Source of the DNA: DASUPK01 sp963801055
GTDB taxonomy: Bacteria; Actinomycetota; Thermoleophilia; Solirubrobacterales; 70-9
Reading direction: 5' to 3'
DNA: 64,000 bases
Assembly: GCA_963801055.1 (NCBI GenBank)
Contig: CAWDDE010000005.1
Coordinates: 62,001-126,000 of the forward strand
Shown here: one piece after another, positions 16,356 through 25,298 of the stretch
How the letters are laid out: each line of letters starts with the position of its first letter
Position numbering within the stretch: the first letter of the stretch is position 1
Position numbers and translations under genes: made by a program
The notes under the pieces: generated by a model
What the model was told of the DNA's origin: nothing
The model's input: the letters and a program-made list of their open reading frames with translations, nothing else
Database searches by the model: none

Positions 16356-16982
16356 ATGGCGGGTCTCGAGCTCCCGATTTTCGAGCTGCCTCTCGTGCTG
16401 CTCCCCGGAGAGCAGCTCCCGCTGCACATCTTCGAGGATCGCTACAAGCGAATGGTGGGGACCGCTCTCGAGCAGGATGAGCCCTTCGGCATCGTCCTGC
16501 GCGACGACGAGGGTGCGCGATCGATCGGTTGTACCGCTCGCATCGACGACGTACTCGAGCGCTTCGACGACGGGCGCCTGAACATCGTCGTCAGCGGCGA
16601 AGCGCCATTCAAGGTGCTCGACCGATTCGAGTCATCGGAGTTTCCGGCAGGCGAGGTCGAGCTGATCCCCGAGGAGGAGGTGCCCCCGATCGACGAGGCC
16701 TCCGCCAGCGCCGCGCGGGAGGCGTTCGCCGAGCTCGCGGAGCGCGCCACGGGCGAGCGGCCCGATCCCACCGAGCTTGACCACGCCTCCGCGTACGCGA
16801 TCGCGGCCCGGATCGAGCTGCCAGCCGAGACGAAGCAACAGCTGCTCGAGATGCGTGACGAGGACGAGCGGATGACCCTGCTCGCCAATGCGCTGGGAGC
16901 AGTTGGCAAGGCGCTGGAGCGCGCCGAGGAGGCCGCCGAGCGCGCCAGCGGCAACGGCAAGGTCCAGTTCCCGGGAACCTGA
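16356..16982 (+). CDS. LON N-terminal substrate-binding domain protein
   Basis: 208 aa stand-alone LON substrate-binding (PUA-like) domain without ATPase or protease parts. It starts MAGLELPIFELPLVLLPGEQ and continues LPLHIFEDRYKRM, the family hallmark, then FGIVLRDDEGARSIGCTA. The C-terminal third is a helical region (ETKQQLLEMRDEDERMTLLA). Such proteins are common in Actinobacteria; the function is unknown. It ends 4 nt from the convergent gamma-glutamyltransferase. Confidence 0.88.
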   Translation: MAGLELPIFELPLVLLPGEQLPLHIFEDRYKRMVGTALEQDEPFGIVLRDDEGARSIGCTARIDDVLERFDDGRLNIVVSGEAPFKVLDRFESSEFPAGEVELIPEEEVPPIDEASASAAREAFAELAERATGERPDPTELDHASAYAIAARIELPAETKQQLLEMRDEDERMTLLANALGAVGKALERAEEAAERASGNGKVQFPGT

Positions 16983-16986
16983 GGGC

Positions 16987-18549
16987 TCAAGCCAGTACGA
17001 CCGCCCCGCCGCGCCGCGGGTCGCCGCCGCCGCTGAGATCGCCGGTCAACGGCTTGCGGGCGACCGCCTGGGCCCCGCCGAAGTAGAGGTTCTCGCGCTT
17101 CCAGCGAACCACCGGCACGCCCCGGCGCTCGAGGTCCGCGAGGCCCTCCTCTTCGACCCCCGGCTCGGCCTGGACCGTGCCGGCCTCGAAGTGAATGCGG
17201 CCCGCCCGGACGGCGTCTCCGGCGTCCATGCCGTCCTGCAGCACCCTGACCGCGGTCTGCAGGATCGCCGAGCGAATCCGATTCGATCCGGCACTGCCCA
17301 GCCCCAGCACGACCTCGCCGTCACTGAGGGCAAGCGTCGGCGACATCATCGAGCTCACCCGACGGCCCGGCGGAATGCGGTGAAACCCGTGCGGGTTGAG
17401 GTCCTCCTCGCCCAGCATGTTGTTGACGTGCACACCGGTGCCGGGCACCAGCACTCCGGAGCCGGTCCCGTTCGAGCAGGTGACGGAGGCGCAGTTCCCC
17501 TCGGCATCGAGCACCGCAACGTGGGTGGTCGAGCCCAACCGGTCCGCCGGCCCACCGGCCCCGCCGTGGCCCCCAGCCCAGTTCCCTTGGCGGATCCGCT
17601 CGGTGACCTCGTCGAGGTCGGCGGCGAGGAACCGCTCCACGAACGCGTCGTCGTGCAGCCCCTCGTGGAAGTCGTCGGTTCGTCGCGCGTTGGCGGCCTC
17701 GGTAGCCGCGACGATCTCCTCGACACCCGAGCGCTCCCCCAGGCGCTCCAGCACTCCCAGCGAATAGGCGATCAGGATGCCGCCGGAGGACGGCGGCGGG
17801 TTGGTAAGGACGTCGTAGCTGCGGAAGCGCGCGCGGACCGGCCGGCGCTCGATCGGCTCGTAGGCGGCCATGTCGTCGATCCCCAGGGTGCCGCCCCGCT
17901 TCCGCACCCAGTTGCTGACCCGGCGCGCGACGTCGCCGCGGCGGAACGGCTCCGCGCCCTCCGCCGCGAGGCGCTCGAGCGCGTCGGCCATCTCCGGGTA
18001 GTGGAACGTGTCCCCCTCGACCAGCTGCCTTCCCCCCGGCGTGTACAGGGCGGCGCACTCCGGCGTCGAAATCAGGATCGGGTGGAGGATCTCATGGAAG
18101 TACTCGGCGGCCTTGGTGAGCCGGACGCCCTTGCGTCCGAGCTCGATCCCCGGCTCGGCCAGCCGTGCGAGCGGGATCGAACCGAAGCGGCGCCAGACGT
18201 GCTCGAGCCCAGCCGCCGTCCCGGGCACGCCGCATGAGGCGACCCCGCAGTTGAACGTCTGGGGCGTCTCGTCGAAATAGACCGGGATCGGGATCAGCTC
18301 GGCCCTGCGCTCCACCCCGTCAGCGCCGCCGGCGGCGACGAAGAAGTCGATCAGGGTGTCCTCGCCGGCCTCGTGGACCATCATGAACCCCCCGGCCCCG
18401 AAGCCCGTCAGCTGGCTCTCGGTGACGAACGAGGTCAGCACCGCGCAGATCGCGGCGTCGACCGCATTACCGCCCTCGCGCAGCACCTGGGCACCGGCCT
18501 CCGCGGTCAGCGGATGACCCGCTGCGACCACTCCTCTGGGGGTTGACAT
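16987..18549 (-). CDS. Gamma-glutamyltransferase family protein
   Basis: 520 aa N-terminal nucleophile hydrolase that cleaves gamma-glutamyl bonds (glutathione or related). The start ATG at 18549 opens MSTPRGVVAAGHPLTAEAG, typical of secreted or cytosolic GGT-like enzymes; no signal peptide is present. Key segments are GGNAVDAAI (about 27-35), GFGAGGFMMVH and the autoprocessing threonine in LGSTTHVAVLD (about residue 340), followed by LGSAGSNRI. TACGCT lies 8 nt before the start. Family members also include acylases, so the substrate is open. Confidence 0.88.
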   Translation of the reverse strand: MSTPRGVVAAGHPLTAEAGAQVLREGGNAVDAAICAVLTSFVTESQLTGFGAGGFMMVHEAGEDTLIDFFVAAGGADGVERRAELIPIPVYFDETPQTFNCGVASCGVPGTAAGLEHVWRRFGSIPLARLAEPGIELGRKGVRLTKAAEYFHEILHPILISTPECAALYTPGGRQLVEGDTFHYPEMADALERLAAEGAEPFRRGDVARRVSNWVRKRGGTLGIDDMAAYEPIERRPVRARFRSYDVLTNPPPSSGGILIAYSLGVLERLGERSGVEEIVAATEAANARRTDDFHEGLHDDAFVERFLAADLDEVTERIRQGNWAGGHGGAGGPADRLGSTTHVAVLDAEGNCASVTCSNGTGSGVLVPGTGVHVNNMLGEEDLNPHGFHRIPPGRRVSSMMSPTLALSDGEVVLGLGSAGSNRIRSAILQTAVRVLQDGMDAGDAVRAGRIHFEAGTVQAEPGVEEEGLADLERRGVPVVRWKRENLYFGGAQAVARKPLTGDLSGGGDPRRGGAVVLA

Positions 18550-18557
18550 GGCCCCGC

Positions 18558-18563
18558 AGCGTA
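18558..18563 (-). promoter_or_regulatory. -10 element (TACGCT) of the GGT gene
   Basis: Minus-strand TACGCT ends 8 nt before the ATG at 18549. Confidence 0.45.
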
Positions 18564-18628
18564 GGCGGCCCGTAGCCCAGGGGGCGAATCCGTGATTTAC
18601 CGCAGTGCTGGACGCGCTGCGGGCGCGA

Positions 18629-20245
18629 TCAATCCTCGGGCGTGAACTCGGGCACGTCGAGGACGTGGCCGTCGATCGGGCGCGGCTCCGTCGGGCGTCG
18701 GTCCAATCCGCCGCCTCCGCTGCCGTCGCCGTAGAGCTCCTCCGCGCTCCCGTGGCGCACGTGGGGCCTGGCGCGCCAGTTACCGATGGGGTCGGAGTAG
18801 CGCTCCGGCCGCAGCGCCGGATCCCGCTCGGGCCGTCGCCGCTCGCGCGGCTCGGTACGCGGCCCACGCCGGTGGCGGTGCGCGAAGGCGGAATCGAAGC
18901 GGGTCGCGATCACGGTGATCCAGACCTCCTCGCTCATGTCATCGTCGACGCTGGCGCCGAAGATGATCTCCGCCTCGGGGTGGGCCGCCGCCCTGACGAT
19001 GTCGGCGGCCTCGCTCGCCTCGATCAGCGAAAGATCCGGCCCGCCGGTGATCGAAAGAAGCACTGAGTGCGCACCCTCGACCGAGGTCTCGAGCAGCGGC
19101 GAGGAGACGGCCTTCTCCGCCGCCAGGGTCGCCCGGTGCTCGCCGACGCCCATGCCGATGCCGAGGATCGCGTCGCCGGCTTCGAGCATGGTCGTGCGCA
19201 CGTCCGCGAAGTCGAGGTTGATCAGACCGGGCAGCATCACCAGGTCGGAGATCCCCTGGACCGCTTGGCGCAGGACGTCGTCGGCGACCCGGAAGGCGTC
19301 GGTGATCGAGGTCCGGCGCTCGAGGATCTTCAGCAGCCGCTCGTTCGGCACGACGATCATCGTGTCGACCTCCTTGCCGAGCGCGGCGATGCCCTCCTCG
19401 GCCAGCGCCGCACGGCGGGCGCCCTCGAAGGCGAACGGCTTCGTGACCGCGGCGACCGTCAGCGCGCCGATGTCGCGGGCGAGCTTGGCGACGACCGGGG
19501 CCGCGCCGGTGCCCGTACCCCCGCCCGACCCTGAGGCCAGGAAGACCATGTCGGAGCCCTTCAGCAGTTCCTTGATCTTGTCCTGCTCGTCGAAGGCCGC
19601 GCGATATCCGACCCTCGGATCGGACCCGGCTCCGAGCCCACGGGTCATCTCGCCGCCGATATGGAGCGTCACGTCGGCATTCGAGGTCTGCAGGGACTGA
19701 AGGTCGGTGTTGATCGCCAGGAACTCGACGCCGGGCAGCTGCGCCTCGACCATCCGGTTGACGGCGTTGACGCCGGCGCCGCCGACGCCGACGACCCGCA
19801 GGACGGCCTGGTGGGTGCGCGGCACGACCGGCTGGCGCGTGGCGGGCCGATCGGTCGAAGGCTCCTCGCGGCCGAACTTGGGGCGGATGTCGATGCCCGG
19901 ACCGCCCATCAGGCGCTCGAGGCCCTCGTGGTGAATCTCGATCTCCGGCTCCTCGACCTTCCCCTCCGCGACCGGCTCGGGCGGAGTCGGCTCAGGCACG
20001 GGCTCGGGGCCCGGCACGGGCTCCGGAACGGGGTCCGGGGTGGGCTCCGGAAGAGGCTCGGGGGTCGGCTCGGGGACGGGCTCGGGCAGGGGGGTCTCCT
20101 GGCTCGGCTCCTCGACCGCGACCCGGCCGCCGCCGTTCGACTTCACGGTGACCTTGACCTCCTCCGGCCGGACCGACTCGTCGGTCGAGCGAAAGAGATC
20201 GGCAAGCGGGCCCTCGCGCATGCTGGCGCGCTTACGACGAGCCAT
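18629..20245 (-). CDS. ftsZ: FtsZ-family GTPase with long Pro-Glu-rich N-terminal extension
   Basis: 538 aa tubulin-like GTPase. The core begins about residue 147 (VVGVGGAGVNAVNRM). The tubulin signature is GSGGGTGTGAAPVV (about 236-250) and the T7 catalytic loop is GLINLDFADVRTTM, so GTP hydrolysis and polymerisation should be possible. The N-terminal extension has a proline/glutamate repeat (PEPVPEPTPEPLPEPTPDP, about 52-92). A C-terminal basic linker ends in LDVPEFTPED, like the FtsZ conserved tail that binds partners. The ATG at 20245 overlaps the parA stop by 14 bp, and no other division genes are adjacent. It may be the only FtsZ or a second copy. Confidence 0.85.
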   Translation of the reverse strand: MARRKRASMREGPLADLFRSTDESVRPEEVKVTVKSNGGGRVAVEEPSQETPLPEPVPEPTPEPLPEPTPDPVPEPVPGPEPVPEPTPPEPVAEGKVEEPEIEIHHEGLERLMGGPGIDIRPKFGREEPSTDRPATRQPVVPRTHQAVLRVVGVGGAGVNAVNRMVEAQLPGVEFLAINTDLQSLQTSNADVTLHIGGEMTRGLGAGSDPRVGYRAAFDEQDKIKELLKGSDMVFLASGSGGGTGTGAAPVVAKLARDIGALTVAAVTKPFAFEGARRAALAEEGIAALGKEVDTMIVVPNERLLKILERRTSITDAFRVADDVLRQAVQGISDLVMLPGLINLDFADVRTTMLEAGDAILGIGMGVGEHRATLAAEKAVSSPLLETSVEGAHSVLLSITGGPDLSLIEASEAADIVRAAAHPEAEIIFGASVDDDMSEEVWITVIATRFDSAFAHRHRRGPRTEPRERRRPERDPALRPERYSDPIGNWRARPHVRHGSAEELYGDGSGGGGLDRRPTEPRPIDGHVLDVPEFTPED

Positions 20246-21212
20246 TGGTGAGAACCTCCTTGGCGAGATCGCGGTAGGCGCTCGCCGCCTTCGACTTGGG
20301 GTCGTATTTGAGGACCGAGGTGCCGCGGACCGGCGCCTCGGCGAACTTGATCGCCTTGCGGATCCGCGACTTGAAGACAAGCTCGCCGAAGTTCTCCTCG
20401 AGGATCTCCACCGCCTCCTTGGCGTGGACGGTCCGCGAGTCGAGCATCGTCGGCAGGATGCCCTCGATCTCGACGCCGGGGTTGAGGTTCTCCCGGATCA
20501 TCTGAAGCGTGTTCTGAAGCTGGACGAGACCGCGCATCGAGAGGTATTCGCACTGCACGGGCACGATCACCTTGTCGGCGGCGGTGAGCGCGTTCACCGT
20601 CAGCAGGCCGAGGCTCGGAGGCGTGTCGATGCAGACGAAGTCGTAGTCGTCCCTCACCTCTTCGAGGCCCTTCTGCAGCGCCCGCTCACGGCCGATCTGG
20701 GTGCTCATCGCGATCTCGGCGCCGGCCAGGTCGATCGAGGCGACGGCGACGTCGATCTCGCGCTCGACGATCACCTCACTGATCGGGAACCTGTGCACGA
20801 GCACGTCGAACATGCTCTTGTCGACCTTGTCGGGGTCGACGCCCTGGCTCATGGTCAGGTTGCCCTGCGGGTCCATGTCGACGGCCAGAACGCGGTGGCC
20901 CGACTCCTTGAACGCGACCGCGAGGTTGAGCGCAGTGGTCGTCTTGGCCACGCCGCCCTTCTGGTTGGCGAAGGCGATCACCTTGGCCGGGCCCTCGTTC
21001 TTTGGCTTCTCCGGCTGCTTGGCCTTGGAGGCGTCCTCCGTGGCCTCGCCTGCGGTTCCCTCGGGCGTCGAAGCGCCGTCATTCGGCGTTTTGGCGTCCT
21101 TCCCGTTGTCCCCGTCGTTCCTGTCGGGCTTCGGGCCAAGCAGGTCATCGGGCCGCATGCGGCCGCTCTCTGCCACCTCTTCGACCGCGTCGTTTCGGTT
21201 GAAGAATCCCAT
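20232..21212 (-). CDS. ParA-family ATPase upstream of ftsZ
   Basis: 326 aa. Deviant Walker A ANQKGGVAKTTTALNLA (about residues 81-97) with the signature lysine, a DMDPQGNLT motif and VCIDTPPSLGLL as Walker B. The first 75 residues form a charged, low-complexity linker (GKDAKTPNDGASTPEGTAGE). ParA proteins bind DNA non-specifically and position chromosomes or complexes. No parB or parS-like site is visible nearby. The downstream FtsZ overlaps it by 14 bp, so the two are co-translated. It is divergent from the ArsA-like pair. Confidence 0.88.
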   Translation of the reverse strand: MGFFNRNDAVEEVAESGRMRPDDLLGPKPDRNDGDNGKDAKTPNDGASTPEGTAGEATEDASKAKQPEKPKNEGPAKVIAFANQKGGVAKTTTALNLAVAFKESGHRVLAVDMDPQGNLTMSQGVDPDKVDKSMFDVLVHRFPISEVIVEREIDVAVASIDLAGAEIAMSTQIGRERALQKGLEEVRDDYDFVCIDTPPSLGLLTVNALTAADKVIVPVQCEYLSMRGLVQLQNTLQMIRENLNPGVEIEGILPTMLDSRTVHAKEAVEILEENFGELVFKSRIRKAIKFAEAPVRGTSVLKYDPKSKAASAYRDLAKEVLTNGSS

Positions 21213-21368
21213 CTGTTTGCGGCTATTTCGGAGGCCACGCCCGGTTTCCTTCTCCAGAGATGATCAATTCCACGACCATGCACGCCTGGATGCGCGCGTG
21301 GCCGTCGCATCTCGGCAATTGGAAGAATCCGAGCCCTGCCTGAACTACTCGACAAGCGCCTGGTCTTC

Positions 21369-22256
21369 GTGACCGGCAAGGGAGGCGTCGGCAAGTCGAC
21401 GATTTCCATCGCGCTGGGCCTCGCCGCCGCGGCCCGTGGCAAGCGCACGATCGTCTGTGAGGTGGGTGGCCAGGAGACCGCCTCGCGCGTGTTCAGGCGT
21501 GCGGAGGTCGGCTTCCACGAGGTCGAGGTTGCGGACAACCTCTGGGCGATCTCGATCGACCCGGACCATTCGCTCCGCGAGTACCTGCTGCTCCAGCTCA
21601 AGGTAAGGACAATGCGCGACCTGCTGGTGCGCTCGCGGATCTTCAACTATCTGACCGCGGCCACCCCTGGCCTCAAGGAGCTGGTCACGATCGGCAAGAT
21701 CTGGGAGCTCGCCCAGCCCAACCGCCGCGTCAAGAAGGCCCGCGAGTACGACCTGGTGATCGTCGATGCTCCGGCCACCGGCCATGGGATCGGCTTTTTG
21801 CAGACGCCGCGCACCTTCGCCGGCATCGCCCGCGTCGGACCCGTCCATGCCCAGGCGGAGGAGCTCGATCGATTCATCACCGACCACAATGCCACCGGGG
21901 TGACGATCGTCTCACTGCCAGAGGAGCTGCCGGTCAACGAAACGGCCTCCCTGGAGCGGACGCTCACCGACGACGTCGGGATGGAGGTCGACCGTGTGTA
22001 CATGAACGCCCTCTATCCGGAGCGCTTCAGCAACGGTGAGGCGTCTGAGCTCGAGCGGGTGCTCGAGGAGGCCGCGGCGCCGGCCCGCGCCGCCATACGG
22101 GCCGCGCTCTCCGAGTACCGCCGCTCGCGATCGCAGAGAACGCAACTGCGGCGGCTGAAGGAGGGGGTCTCGGTCCCGGTCAAGACGCTGCCGTTCATCT
22201 TCAAGCCGCGCCTCGATGTCGCCTCCTTGCAGCGTCTCGCGGGGGCCCTCGGCTAG
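21369..22256 (+). CDS. ArsA-like anion-transporter-type ATPase, first subunit (Rv3679-like)
   Basis: About 295 aa from the GTG at 21369. The N-terminus is directly at the P-loop (TGKGGVGKSTISIALGLA), which is too short: the preceding in-frame codons encode PELLDKRLVFV, the missing first beta strand, without ATG/GTG/TTG. An in-frame CTG at 21336 could be the real start. DAPATGHGIGFLQTPR is typical of the ArsA/Get3 family. Its TAG shares one base with the GTG of the next ArsA-like gene. The pairing matches mycobacterial Rv3679-Rv3680. Confidence 0.85.
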   Translation: MTGKGGVGKSTISIALGLAAAARGKRTIVCEVGGQETASRVFRRAEVGFHEVEVADNLWAISIDPDHSLREYLLLQLKVRTMRDLLVRSRIFNYLTAATPGLKELVTIGKIWELAQPNRRVKKAREYDLVIVDAPATGHGIGFLQTPRTFAGIARVGPVHAQAEELDRFITDHNATGVTIVSLPEELPVNETASLERTLTDDVGMEVDRVYMNALYPERFSNGEASELERVLEEAAAPARAAIRAALSEYRRSRSQRTQLRRLKEGVSVPVKTLPFIFKPRLDVASLQRLAGALG

Positions 22257-23401
22257 TGCCCTCCGTCGCCGACATCGTCGCGGGCCGCGGCATTTGCATC
22301 TGCGCCGGCTCGGGAGGAGTGGGCAAGACCACCACCTCCGCGGCCCTCGCCGCCGGCCTGGCAGCCCGCGGCCAGAAGGTCGCAGTGCTCACGATCGATC
22401 CCGCCAAGCGGCTGGCCGATTCACTGGGGCTGAGGGAGCTCGAGAACACGCCCCGGCGAGTTGATCCGGCGCTCTTCGAGAGCGCCGGCGTCGAGATGCG
22501 CGGCGAGCTCTGGGCGATGATGCTCGACGCCAAGGCCACCTTCGACGAGCTCGTCCGCAAGCACGCGCCCGACGCGGAGACCCGCGACCGCATCCTCGAG
22601 AACAGGATCTACCGCCAGCTCTCCAACGCGCTCGCGGGCTCCCAGGAGTACATGGCGATGGAGAAGCTCTTCGAGATTCATCAGGAGGGTCGCTATGACT
22701 TCCTGGTCCTCGACACCCCTCCATCCCGTAATGCACTCGACTTCCTGGACGCTCCCCGGCGCCTCACCCAGTTCATCGAGGGCCGAGGCATGCAGATGTT
22801 CATGAGGCCGACCGGGTTCGCCACCAGGGTGGTCGGCCGCGGCAGCTCGATGGCCTTCAGCGTGCTCAAGCGAGTCACGGGGCTCGACCTGCTCACTGAT
22901 CTGAGCGAGTTCTTCCAGGCATTCAGCGGCATGGTCGACGGATTCCGCGAGCGCGCCAAGCGGGTCTCGGAGCTGCTGGGCGACCCGGCTACCACCTTCG
23001 TCGTCGTATGCGGCCCGCAGGGCGAGCCGATCGAGGAGGCCGTCTACTTCCACCGCAAGCTGGTCGAGGCCCAGTTGCCGGTGGGCGGGGTGATCGTCAA
23101 CAAGGTCCACTACGAGGCCGACGACGACGGCGAGGGCGAGGCGGAGGCCGACCTTCATGGGCTGCTCGACGACGACCTTGCCGAGCGCGTGGCTCAGAAC
23201 TTCGCCGACTACCAGGCGCTCGCGCAGCGCGACGCCCGCAACGTCGAGCACCTGGAGCGCGAGCTGAAGCCGAAGGCGGTGATCCGCGTCCCCTACCTCG
23301 ACGAGGACGTCCACGACCTCGAGGCCCTGCTCAAGATCGACCGCTACCTGTTCGCGAGCGAGGAGCAGCGCGAGGCGTTGGCGGCAAGCGGAGCCGCTTG
23401 A
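22256..23401 (+). CDS. ArsA-like ATPase, second subunit (Rv3680-like)
   Basis: 381 aa. Walker A is CAGSGGVGKTTTSAALAAGL (about 18-37), followed by VLTIDPAKRLADSLGL and LVLDTPPSRNALDFLDAP, all ArsA/Get3 hallmarks. No arsenite-binding cysteine triad is apparent, so arsenic export is not implied. It begins 1 base inside the stop of its partner and ends at a TGA that forms one edge of a family B repeat. Probable role: forms an ATPase complex with the upstream protein. Confidence 0.87.
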   Translation: MPSVADIVAGRGICICAGSGGVGKTTTSAALAAGLAARGQKVAVLTIDPAKRLADSLGLRELENTPRRVDPALFESAGVEMRGELWAMMLDAKATFDELVRKHAPDAETRDRILENRIYRQLSNALAGSQEYMAMEKLFEIHQEGRYDFLVLDTPPSRNALDFLDAPRRLTQFIEGRGMQMFMRPTGFATRVVGRGSSMAFSVLKRVTGLDLLTDLSEFFQAFSGMVDGFRERAKRVSELLGDPATTFVVVCGPQGEPIEEAVYFHRKLVEAQLPVGGVIVNKVHYEADDDGEGEAEADLHGLLDDDLAERVAQNFADYQALAQRDARNVEHLERELKPKAVIRVPYLDEDVHDLEALLKIDRYLFASEEQREALAASGAA

Positions 23402-23500
23402 CGGCTTCGCCGTCAGGTCGCGGCCACAAGCGGCTGCCCCGCATAAGTCGCTACGGGCTTCGCCCTTCGCTCCCGAAATGGAGCAGCCTGGTGGCCGCTA
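23399..23500. repeat. Palindromic repeat family B, long copy between convergent genes
   Basis: Starts with a perfect hairpin TGACGGC-TTC-GCCGTCA (23399-23415), whose TGA is the stop of the ArsA-like gene. Arms GCGGCCAC (23420-23427) and GTGGCCGC (23491-23498) follow; the final TAG (minus strand, 23498-23500) is the stop of the convergent 562-aa gene. It fills the entire gap and could serve as a bidirectional terminator. Confidence 0.8.
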
Positions 23501-25186
23501 GCTGGACTTCTTACGCTCGTACCGGAGCTCACCGACGCTCCAGTCGGTGGCGTCCGGCACAGGGAAGAGGTAGCGGACCCGGTCGGTTGACGGCTGGCGG
23601 TCGGCGTCGTGCTTGTGCTTGCGCCGCGGGCTTGCGAACGCCGGCCATTCCGGCTCGCCGTCCCCGGCGGCGAACCAATCCGCGCGATCCCCGAAGTCGG
23701 GTGCGGGCGTAACGCGATGGTCGCTTTCAGCGCCCATGATCTCGGGTAGTTCGACGTCATCGACGACAATCCTCGTCGTCGGTTGCCGATCCTCCCCGCC
23801 CCTGCGGACGGACAAATCGCCCGTTTCGTTCGTCTCCGTCCTAATCTCCGTTTCGGCGCGGCGGACCTCGATCTCGGCGCTGCCGAGATTGCCATCGACG
23901 ATCGCCGAGAGGTCGAGCGCGTCATCGGGAGTCGGGTCGGGGAGCCGCCATTCGGCGGTCTCCGCGATACCAGGGGTGTCGACGTGGATCGCCGAGAGGC
24001 CCTCGGAGAGCAGCACCTCGTCGGCGGCCGCTCTGAGGTCGCCTCCCAGCTCGCCCGTGGCGAGCCCCTTGAGCAGCCGCCGAAGCAGCTCCTCGAGCTC
24101 CGCGATCACGTCCAGCGGCGAGGCGCCGGCCACCGGCTTGTAGCGGGTACCGCTCATCAGCTTGCGCTCGATCGCCAGGGCCCGCTCGACGGCGACCCGG
24201 CCCTGCTCGCGCTCGTGTGGCGCGCAGGCGAGGGCCGCAACGCGCGCGGAGAGCGAGGTCCTGGCCGGACCGCCGCCCTCGAGTAGGCCGCGAAGGGCGA
24301 GCAGGTAGTCGCTGAGCGCCTCGATCAGAGAGGCGCGCTCGGCGCCGAGCTCGAACCGGGATGCCGCCCAGTCGAGCGAGGGGATCCGCGAGCCGCGCTC
24401 GGCCAGCATTCGCGAGAAGCTCTCGAGCTCCGCGACCTCATTCCCGGTCAATCGATAGCCGCCCTGTCGCGGTCGGCCCACGCCGGTGCCGAATCGCTCC
24501 CAGCCGCTGGAGCGCCTTGCCCACCCATGGGCGTAGAGGCCGACCGCTCCGGGTCTGAACAGCCTCATCGTGCGCAGGGCGCGACGCAGGTCGTCGGCGA
24601 CCGCGGCGGCGGGCGCGACCGTCGCGAGTCCGCAGCTCAGGCAGGCCAGGAAGCCAGGCTTTCCGCGCCCGCCGGAGCGCGTGGCGTCGATCGCGTCGAC
24701 CGGCGCGTCCTCGATCTGGTCGGCGCGCACGATCCGTACCCCGTCAAGCTCGATCTCGTCCCTGGGCATGTGGAAGCCGACCAGCGGCACGATCACCTCG
24801 CCGGCCGGGGTCGCCGCGTCGGAATCGGAGGAGATCATCGAGATCACGGCGTCGATGGCGCCCCGCAGACGGTCGCCGGCCACGTCGAACTCGGTCTTGC
24901 CGTCCCAAAGCCCGATCATGAAGCCGATTGCCGCCTCCTCGCCGACGATCTCCCGCACCTCGATGAACGCCTCCAACCGCCGCACCTCGGCCAGGCGGCG
25001 CTCGATGAACTGCCCCGTCAGCGGCGCGTAGGAGAACATCGGCAGTGGCCCGTCGTCGGATGGCTCCAGGTCGTAGGGCAGCTCCGCCCCGCCTGCGAGC
25101 AGCTCCTCGAAGAGGTCGGCCGCCTCCACGGCGAGCCGGCGCAACGCCTCCTCGAGGCGCTCGGTCGTGCTCTCAAGCGTCGTCAC
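23498..25186 (-). CDS. 562-aa protein of unknown function, possibly HEPN/Apea-like
   Basis: No confident family. It begins with a leucine/glutamate-rich helical stretch (TTERLEEALRRLAVEAADLF). The middle (about 270-365) has helices (SLIEALSDYLLALRGLLEGG, then VALACAPHEREQGRV, RALAIERKLMSG) whose layout resembles the Apea-like HEPN domain, but the R-x4-6-H nuclease motif is not present (ERKLMSG in its place). A short segment GFLACLSCGLAT lies near 180. The C-terminal 150 residues are acidic and low-complexity, ending basic (RYERKKSS). No signal peptide or membrane helix. It is convergent with the ArsA-like pair; the HxlR gene lies upstream on the same strand. Confidence 0.7.
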   Translation of the reverse strand: MTTLESTTERLEEALRRLAVEAADLFEELLAGGAELPYDLEPSDDGPLPMFSYAPLTGQFIERRLAEVRRLEAFIEVREIVGEEAAIGFMIGLWDGKTEFDVAGDRLRGAIDAVISMISSDSDAATPAGEVIVPLVGFHMPRDEIELDGVRIVRADQIEDAPVDAIDATRSGGRGKPGFLACLSCGLATVAPAAAVADDLRRALRTMRLFRPGAVGLYAHGWARRSSGWERFGTGVGRPRQGGYRLTGNEVAELESFSRMLAERGSRIPSLDWAASRFELGAERASLIEALSDYLLALRGLLEGGGPARTSLSARVAALACAPHEREQGRVAVERALAIERKLMSGTRYKPVAGASPLDVIAELEELLRRLLKGLATGELGGDLRAAADEVLLSEGLSAIHVDTPGIAETAEWRLPDPTPDDALDLSAIVDGNLGSAEIEVRRAETEIRTETNETGDLSVRRGGEDRQPTTRIVVDDVELPEIMGAESDHRVTPAPDFGDRADWFAAGDGEPEWPAFASPRRKHKHDADRQPSTDRVRYLFPVPDATDWSVGELRYERKKSS

Positions 25187-25298
25187 GCACCCCGAATTCG
25201 CCCGTCGCCGAGCGCGTTCCTGCGGGTGAATGGCGAGTTGCAGCTACGGCTTCGCCATCAGGCGGAGGAGCGGGCGCCGCCCAGCATCAGGCGCGGCG

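Noticed and set aside
22256..23401. Arsenic resistance function for the ArsA-like pair
   Set aside because: No arsB, arsR or arsC nearby and no arsenite-binding cysteine triad seen; the Rv3679/Rv3680-type assignment fits better.
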